64,000 nt of DNA, from NCBI RefSeq assembly GCF_030652775.1, contig NZ_JAUSPS010000074.1, positions 16,154 to 80,153 on the forward strand. The letters are read 5' to 3'. Shown in pieces: positions 59,274 to 64,000 of this stretch. Numbering within the stretch: position 1 is the first letter of the stretch; each line of letters begins with the position of its first letter. Both the position numbers and the translations under genes were made by a program. The notes beneath the pieces are model-generated. The model was not told where the DNA came from and made no database searches. It saw only the letters and a list, made by a program, of their open reading frames with translations. This DNA is from Acetobacterium sp. GTDB taxonomy: Bacteria; Bacillota; Clostridia; Eubacteriales; Eubacteriaceae.

Positions 59274-60554
59274 GTGAGCGAAAGAAAATTAGGATTCGAT
59301 ACTTTACAGGTCCATGCAGGACAGACCCCAGACCCAGTAACCGGAGCAAGAGCTGTTCCTATTTATCAGTCAACTTCATATGTATTTAAAGACACTGCTC
59401 AGGCAGAAGGTCGCTTTGCATTAACGGACGCTGGTAATATCTACAGTCGTTTGACTAACCCAACGACTGATGCATCTGAGCAGCGGGTAGCTGCTTTAGA
59501 AGGTGGATCAGCGGGTCTGGCCACAGCATCCGGTGCAGCAGCCATTACCTACACCATTCAAAACGTAGCCTGGGCAGGAGATGAAATTGTCTCGGCCAGT
59601 ACCCTTTATGGTGGAACCTATCATCTTTTTGCTGAAACACTGCCTAAGTTTGGCATCAATACAATCTTTGTCGATCCTGATGATCCGGAAAATTTCAGAA
59701 AAGCCATCACTGATAAAACCAAAGCATTGTTTATTGAAACCCTCGGAAATCCCGGCATTAACGTCATTGATTTTGATGCAGTCGGTAAAATCGCGGCTGA
59801 AAATAAAATTCCTTTAATCGTTGATAATACCTTTGCAACCCCATATTTATTCAAACCACTGGAACATGGTGCTAACGTGGTTGTGCATTCTGCGACCAAG
59901 TTCATCGGCGGTCACGGAACATCCATCGGTGGAATTATTGTTGATGGTGGTAACTTTGACTGGACCAGCGGAAAATTCCCGGATTTCACCACACCGGACA
60001 AAAGCTACAATGGTATAACATTTTCTGATTTAGGACCGATTGCCTATGCGGTAAAGATTCGTGCCCAATTGTTAAGAGATACCGGAGCCTCATTATCGCC
60101 ATTTAATTCCTTCCTGTTTTTGCAGGGGCTGGAGTCTTTATCCTTAAGAGTGCAAAAGCACGTTGATAACACCAAAAAAATTGTGGGATTCCTTGAAAAT
60201 CATCCCAAGGTCAAAAAAGTAAATTATCCTGGACTCAAGTCCAATAAGTATTACGAGCTGGGTCAAAAATATCTGCCATTGGGAGCCGGTTCCATCTTTA
60301 CATTTTCCATTGATGGTACGATTGATCAGGCCAAAAAGTTCATTGACAGCCTGGAAATTTTCTCACTATTGGCGAATGTTGCCGATGCGAAATCCCTTGT
60401 TATTCATCCGGCATCCACTACTCACCAGCAGTTAAGTCCTGAAGAACAGGCGGCGGTTGGATTTGCTCCGGATGTGATTCGTTTATCAATTGGGGTTGAG
60501 GATGTTGATGATTTGATTTACGATATCGAACAAGCCCTGGAAAAAGCACTATAG
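59274..60554 (+). CDS. O-acetylhomoserine sulfhydrylase
   Basis: A 426-aa PLP enzyme of the Cys/Met metabolism family that makes homocysteine from O-acetylhomoserine and sulfide (or methionine when methanethiol is used). It shows IYSRLTNPT near the N-terminus, the PLP lysine in [18 protein letters not shown] near residue 205, and [18 protein letters not shown], typical of the sulfhydrylase branch. I use the GTG at a proper 9-nt distance from GAGAGG; the upstream TTG would lie on top of that site. It is behind the Rrf2-type operator and the Cys-rich leader. Confidence 0.93.
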   Translation: MSERKLGFDTLQVHAGQTPDPVTGARAVPIYQSTSYVFKDTAQAEGRFALTDAGNIYSRLTNPTTDASEQRVAALEGGSAGLATASGAAAITYTIQNVAWAGDEIVSASTLYGGTYHLFAETLPKFGINTIFVDPDDPENFRKAITDKTKALFIETLGNPGINVIDFDAVGKIAAENKIPLIVDNTFATPYLFKPLEHGANVVVHSATKFIGGHGTSIGGIIVDGGNFDWTSGKFPDFTTPDKSYNGITFSDLGPIAYAVKIRAQLLRDTGASLSPFNSFLFLQGLESLSLRVQKHVDNTKKIVGFLENHPKVKKVNYPGLKSNKYYELGQKYLPLGAGSIFTFSIDGTIDQAKKFIDSLEIFSLLANVADAKSLVIHPASTTHQQLSPEEQAAVGFAPDVIRLSIGVEDVDDLIYDIEQALEKAL

Positions 60555-60591
60555 TAACGGTCCCCTTAAAATAATCTGGATACTTAGAAAG

Positions 60592-60632
60592 ACATCTGCT
60601 GTTAGCGGCAAGAAGCAGCAGATGTTTTCTTT
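60592..60632 (+). terminator. terminator after the sulfhydrylase gene
   Basis: A 10-bp perfect stem ACATCTGCTG/CAGCAGATGT followed by TTTTCTTTT. The next operon therefore needs its own promoter or read-through; I did not find a clear one in the remaining 50 nt. Confidence 0.8.
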
Positions 60633-60683
60633 TCGGGCTGATAAGATATTAAATTTAAGTATTAATTTAAAGGAGTTGAGTTC

Positions 60684-61724
60684 TTGACAAATAAAGAAAT
60701 AATACTTTCGGGAATTGCACTTAAAAAAACCCCCAGATTTCCGGTTATGATTCTTTCAAGCGGGGTTTGGACTGATTATCGCAATGGATTAACCCTTCAG
60801 AATGTCCTGGAAGATGCCCCGGAAAAGATTGCCGAAATCATCATAGGTGATAACAGAAAAGTGGATTCAGATGTCGTCTGGGTCGGTGCGGATTGCAGCA
60901 ATGTCGTTGTAAAAGCGATTGGTGGGAAATGTACCTTTAATCTGTTGGGTGAGGCCTCAACCGTGGATGAACCGCTGATCACACGACCAGAGGATGTCGA
61001 TCGGCTGAGAGTTGACGACCTGGAAAACTCTCGTGAGATCGCCAATCTTTTAAAAACCGCAAGTCTTGTGACAAAACGAATCGGCTCAGAGTATCTTGTT
61101 GCAGTCAGTCAATGGGGCGCATTCACGATGGCAGGGCAGCTATTGGGAATGGATAACATGATGAAAATAGCGATTCGGGACAAGCCCGGACTTAATCATA
61201 TCATGGAATTTACGGAGAGACTCCTTTTAAAATATTGGAATTTGTTCATAGATGCCGGAGTCGAAATGGTCAATCAGGCAGAGCCCCTTTCATCAGGGGA
61301 TGTCATTTCAGCCAAGCTGTTTAAAGAGTTGTCCTTTCCACACATTAAATCTGCCAACCGGTCAATTGCCGATCGGATTAAAACTAAATCGTTACACATT
61401 TGCGGAAACACAACCAAGATTCTGGATTCAATTACAGAATCGGAGACAAATCTCTTTTCAATGGACTACAAGGTTGATTTGAATACTGCCCGAGAAACGC
61501 TCTCGGGTAAGGTCGCTTTCGGCGGTCAATTAGATCCCATCAGCGTTTTACTGGAAGGGACGACCGCTGAAATTGAGGCCGAATCGCTGGCCTGCATCAG
61601 GGCGGGTGGTACACCTGGTTTCATTTTAATACCGGGTTGTGATATTGCTCCCAAAACAAAATTGGCAAATGTCCAGACGATGATTCACACGGCACATCAT
61701 TTTGATGTTAATGAAATAATATAG
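60684..61724 (+). CDS. zinc-dependent UroD-fold methyltransferase, third copy, in the transsulfuration operon
   Basis: A 346-aa MtaA-like protein with the zinc triad His238/Cys240 (LHICGNT) and Cys319 (IPGCDIAP). It is more diverged at the N-terminus than the copies at 53107 and 56003. The TTG start follows AAAGGAG by 8 nt. It is read 18 nt before a cystathionine lyase-like gene, so it is made together with sulfur amino acid enzymes. Methyl transfer to or from homocysteine, methanethiol or a related thiol is the natural inference, since zinc enzymes of this fold act on thiolates. Confidence 0.85.
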   Translation: MTNKEIILSGIALKKTPRFPVMILSSGVWTDYRNGLTLQNVLEDAPEKIAEIIIGDNRKVDSDVVWVGADCSNVVVKAIGGKCTFNLLGEASTVDEPLITRPEDVDRLRVDDLENSREIANLLKTASLVTKRIGSEYLVAVSQWGAFTMAGQLLGMDNMMKIAIRDKPGLNHIMEFTERLLLKYWNLFIDAGVEMVNQAEPLSSGDVISAKLFKELSFPHIKSANRSIADRIKTKSLHICGNTTKILDSITESETNLFSMDYKVDLNTARETLSGKVAFGGQLDPISVLLEGTTAEIEAESLACIRAGGTPGFILIPGCDIAPKTKLANVQTMIHTAHHFDVNEII

Positions 61725-61742
61725 ATTTTAAAGGAGTATAGC

Positions 61743-62903
61743 ATGAGTAAGTACAGCAATTTAAATTCACAGTTGATTCACGGTGGTATTGATGGGGATG
61801 AAAAAACCGGAGCAGTGAATGTTCCCATTTTTCAGACCTCCACTTATAAACAGGATGGCCTGGGTAAAGACCGGGGCTATGAGTATTCCCGATCTGGCAA
61901 TCCGACCCGGGAAGCCCTGGAAGCATTGATTAACGAATTGGAAGGCGGGATCGCCGGGTTTGCCTTTGCTTCTGGTATGGCAGCGACCACTGCGGTTCTC
62001 AGTCTTTTTAAAACCGGGGACAAGGTAATCATCTCCAGCAATGTCTATGGCGGTACCTTTCGGGTGCTTGACAAGGTCTTCAATAACTTTGGCCTAACCT
62101 ATGAAATTGTTGAAACGTCAGATCTCAAGCTTCTGGAGGACAGTCTGACAGAAGATGTGAAGGCTATTTTTATCGAAAGCCCGGCCAATCCGATTCTGAC
62201 CATTACCGATATTAAGGCGGTGGCAGAGATTGCCAGAAAACATGGGGTTTTAAGTATTGTTGACAATACCTTTATGACGCCATACCTCCAAAGACCCATT
62301 TCACTGGGAGTTGATATTGTCGTTCACAGTGCCACAAAATACCTGGGCGGACATAGCGATCTGATTGCCGGTTTGGCGGTTGTCAACAGCAAGGAGCTGG
62401 CAGAACGACTCTGGTTTATTCAGAACGCCACCGGCGGCGTATTACAGCCCTTTGATTCATTCCTGTTAATCCGGGGGATTAAAACGCTGGGGGTTCGAAT
62501 GGATCGTCACATTGAAAATACAACATTTATTACCGAGGCACTTAAAAGTAATCCCGGGGTCAAAGCGATTTATTATCCCGGCTTGCCGGACAGTCAGGGC
62601 TACGAGATCAATAGACGTCAGGCAGACGGTCCCGGGGGGATGTTCTCTTTCGAGCTGGATGAACAATATGATCTTAATAAATTTGTGGAATCCCTGGAGC
62701 TGATTACTCTGGCAGAAAGTTTGGGTGGGGTAGAGTCACTGATTTGTCATCCATCCAGTATGACTCATGCGTCGATCCCCTATGAAATACGACAAAAGGT
62801 CGGAATCGTTGAAAATCTGATCCGCATTTCGGTGGGGATTGAAGATAAAAATGATATCTTAGCGGATTTAGAACAAGCGTTTGAAAAGAGTTTAGAGGCA
62901 TAA
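61743..62903 (+). CDS. Cys/Met metabolism PLP enzyme (cystathionine gamma-lyase/synthase or methionine gamma-lyase type)
   Basis: A 386-aa enzyme with YEYSRSGNPTREALE near residue 42, the PLP lysine in VVHSATKYLGGHSDLIAG near 195 and LICHPSSMTHASIP near 337. The family splits cystathionine to cysteine or forms it from homoserine esters; some members release methanethiol from methionine. The sequence alone does not settle which. Downstream is a cysK/CBS-like gene after one base, the reverse of the mccA-mccB pair of Bacillus, so a reverse transsulfuration route from homocysteine to cysteine is likely. Confidence 0.88.
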   Translation: MSKYSNLNSQLIHGGIDGDEKTGAVNVPIFQTSTYKQDGLGKDRGYEYSRSGNPTREALEALINELEGGIAGFAFASGMAATTAVLSLFKTGDKVIISSNVYGGTFRVLDKVFNNFGLTYEIVETSDLKLLEDSLTEDVKAIFIESPANPILTITDIKAVAEIARKHGVLSIVDNTFMTPYLQRPISLGVDIVVHSATKYLGGHSDLIAGLAVVNSKELAERLWFIQNATGGVLQPFDSFLLIRGIKTLGVRMDRHIENTTFITEALKSNPGVKAIYYPGLPDSQGYEINRRQADGPGGMFSFELDEQYDLNKFVESLELITLAESLGGVESLICHPSSMTHASIPYEIRQKVGIVENLIRISVGIEDKNDILADLEQAFEKSLEA

Positions 62904-62904
62904 G

Positions 62905-63816
62905 ATGGCTTATTATAATGATATCAGAGAATTGATTGGCAATACGCCGATGATTAAACTCAATCAGTTTCAGGTCAAAGATCAGGTGAACATTTTCGCC
63001 AAGCTGGAACTCTGGAATCCCGGCGGTAGTGTCAAAGATCGCATTGGCATTTCAATGATAGAAGATGCTGAAAAATCAGGTTTATTGAAACCGGGCGGGA
63101 CGATTATCGAAGGGACGGCCGGAAATACCGGTCTCGGTGTGGCGCTGGCCGCGATTAACCGGGGATACCGGGTTATCTTTGTGGTGCCGACAAAATTCTC
63201 CATTGAAAAACAAACCCTGATGCGGGCCTATGGCGGAGAAATTGTCAATACCCCTAGAGAATTGGGGATGCTGGGGGCAACGGCGAAAGCCCAGGAGTTA
63301 CTAAAAACCATTCCCAATTCCATCTCACTGCAGCAGTTTGATAATCCCTCAAACCCAGCTGTTCATTATCAAACGACCGGCCCGGAAATTTATGCTGATT
63401 TAGATGGAAAAATCGATTATGTGGTAGCAGGCGCTGGCAGCGGTGGAACTTATAGTGGGGTTCTGCGTTATTTAAAAGAGCGAAACCCCAACATAAAAGG
63501 TATTTTAGCCGACCCAGAAGGTTCAATTATGGGAGGTGGAGCATCCGGGTGTTATGATATTGAAGGCATTGGGAATGATTTTATTGCCGGGACAATGGAT
63601 ATGAAACTGGTGGATGAGGTGATTAAGGTGGATGATGAAAATGCTTTTAAACTGGCCAAATTATTAGCCAGCAAAGAAGGGATCATTGCGGGGACTTCTT
63701 CCGGAGCAGCCTTATACGGAGCACTCAAACTGGCTGAAAAAATTGAGAGTGGAAATATTGTCACCATTTTCCCGGATCGCGGCGACCGCTATTTCAGTAA
63801 GAATATTTATGATTAA
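62905..63816 (+). CDS. cysteine synthase / cystathionine beta-synthase family protein (MccA-like)
   Basis: A 303-aa PLP enzyme of the CysK/CBS family with PGGSVKDRIGIS near residue 38 (PLP lysine), IEGTAGNTGLGVAL near 68, GAGSGGTYSG near 175 and AGTSSGAAL near 262. GTAGNTG replaces the GTSGNTG seen in standard CysK, a change found in O-acetylserine-dependent cystathionine beta-synthases such as MccA. Paired with the cystathionine lyase, it would convert homocysteine to cystathionine. It follows that gene without gap and ends the operon at a strong terminator. Confidence 0.88.
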   Translation: MAYYNDIRELIGNTPMIKLNQFQVKDQVNIFAKLELWNPGGSVKDRIGISMIEDAEKSGLLKPGGTIIEGTAGNTGLGVALAAINRGYRVIFVVPTKFSIEKQTLMRAYGGEIVNTPRELGMLGATAKAQELLKTIPNSISLQQFDNPSNPAVHYQTTGPEIYADLDGKIDYVVAGAGSGGTYSGVLRYLKERNPNIKGILADPEGSIMGGGASGCYDIEGIGNDFIAGTMDMKLVDEVIKVDDENAFKLAKLLASKEGIIAGTSSGAALYGALKLAEKIESGNIVTIFPDRGDRYFSKNIYD

Positions 63817-63864
63817 TAGCGACTATTGAATTAAACGGATTTGGTTGATACCCTGATCATAGAA

Positions 63865-63908
63865 TAAGACGCCTCAGTTAAAAAAATTTAACTGAGGCGT
63901 CTTATTTA
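63865..63908. terminator. bidirectional terminator after the transsulfuration operon
   Basis: An 18-bp perfect stem TAAGACGCCTCAGTTAAA and its complement around an AAAA loop, T-rich on both strands. Confidence 0.9.
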
Positions 63909-63919
63909 AGCAGAGTGTG

Positions 63920-64000
63920 TTATCTACAATTGGTTTTAATGGTCAGTATCTCAAGAGCCATAGTCGGACAAAATTTTATTCAATGCACAGGCGCTGCTGC
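63920..64000 (-). pseudogene. possible 3' end of a ferredoxin-like gene, cut by the window edge and an in-frame TGA
   Basis: On the minus strand, the last reading before the terminator is AAAPVH, then TGA, then IKFCPTMALEILTIKTNCR and TAA. IKFCPTMAL looks like the end of a [4Fe-4S] motif (CIKFCPT), with TGA in the place of the first cysteine. The stop codon sits just before a bidirectional terminator, as for a real convergent gene. It may be a broken gene or not coding at all; only 81 bases are visible. Confidence 0.25.

Noticed and set aside
1..64000. CRISPR arrays, insertion sequences, prophage genes, tRNA or rRNA genes
   Set aside because: I saw no regularly spaced repeats, transposase or integrase motifs, phage structural genes or tRNA-like cloverleaf sequences; this was by eye only and short tRNAs could be missed.

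Overview
The window looks like a chromosomal piece of an acetogenic, strictly anaerobic low-GC Clostridia, most likely Acetobacterium or a close relative in the Eubacteriaceae. The reasons are corrinoid/methyl-tetrahydrofolate methyltransferases with a reductive activase, a molybdenum aldehyde oxidoreductase with a large maturation cluster, many ferredoxin and Fe-S proteins, PadR/TetR/Rrf2/sigma-54 regulators, AGGAGG ribosome binding sites with frequent TTG and GTG starts, and TTGACA-N17-TATAAT promoters. I saw no rRNA, tRNA, CRISPR array, insertion sequence or prophage. Family names are recalled, not looked up.

Layout. (1) 1-4950: signalling genes: CheD, a four-PAS hybrid histidine kinase, a CheY-like regulator and an HD-GYP protein. 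(2) 5065-10964: one long operon behind a 48-bp perfect palindrome: ArsP-type permease, MFS carrier, cation diffusion facilitator, membrane thioredoxin, CcdA, universal stress protein and a mini-thioredoxin. (3) 11174-22160: a metalloid/thiol redox island: two arsenate reductases, ArsR, four CxxC/DGC-type putative metal-binding proteins (one fused to a lipoyl H-protein-like domain), a stand-alone HdrA N-terminal domain, a ferredoxin, an Fe-S protein with a cysteine desulfurase, dihydrolipoamide dehydrogenase, two-domain ArsA, an IscA/HesB-like protein and ArsD. The lpd, arsA and arsD promoters share the direct repeat CATATGAA-N8-CATATGAA. (4) 22463-31775: PadR regulator, GGDEF/HD-GYP protein, an O-demethylase-like methyltransferase pair, TetR, two flavodoxin-like proteins, and two membrane proteins. 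(5) 31978-50510: a sigma-54 promoter, molybdopterin-binding protein, 908-aa aldehyde oxidoreductase, then about ten maturation genes (Fe-S flavoprotein, methyltransferase, C-GCAxxG-C-C protein, radical SAM, AMP ligase, XdhC, MobA-like transferase, histidine phosphatase), an AcoR-like sigma-54 activator, a second XdhC, and a convergent TtcA-like/cysteine desulfurase pair. (6) 50715-63816: a sulfur amino acid region (cysK, Rrf2 repressor, O-acetylhomoserine sulfhydrylase, cystathionine lyase, second cysK-like gene) interleaved with a corrinoid methyltransferase system (corrinoid protein, three zinc-type UroD-fold methyltransferases, COG0523 GTPase, DUF1638 protein, corrinoid activase).

How the parts may work together. 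Three promoters in region 6 (cysK, the corrinoid operon, and a Cys-rich leader ORF before the sulfhydrylase) carry the same 17-bp operator just downstream of the -10 box, so the Rrf2 repressor encoded after cysK probably controls both cysteine/homocysteine synthesis and a corrinoid methyltransferase. This suggests that the methyl transfer serves sulfur metabolism. In region 3, the lipoyl-DGC fusion, Lpd and ArsA suggest a dithiol-arm redox or carrier system for metalloids. These two are the best candidates for undescribed systems. The aldehyde oxidoreductase maturation cluster in region 5 is conserved elsewhere but poorly characterised.
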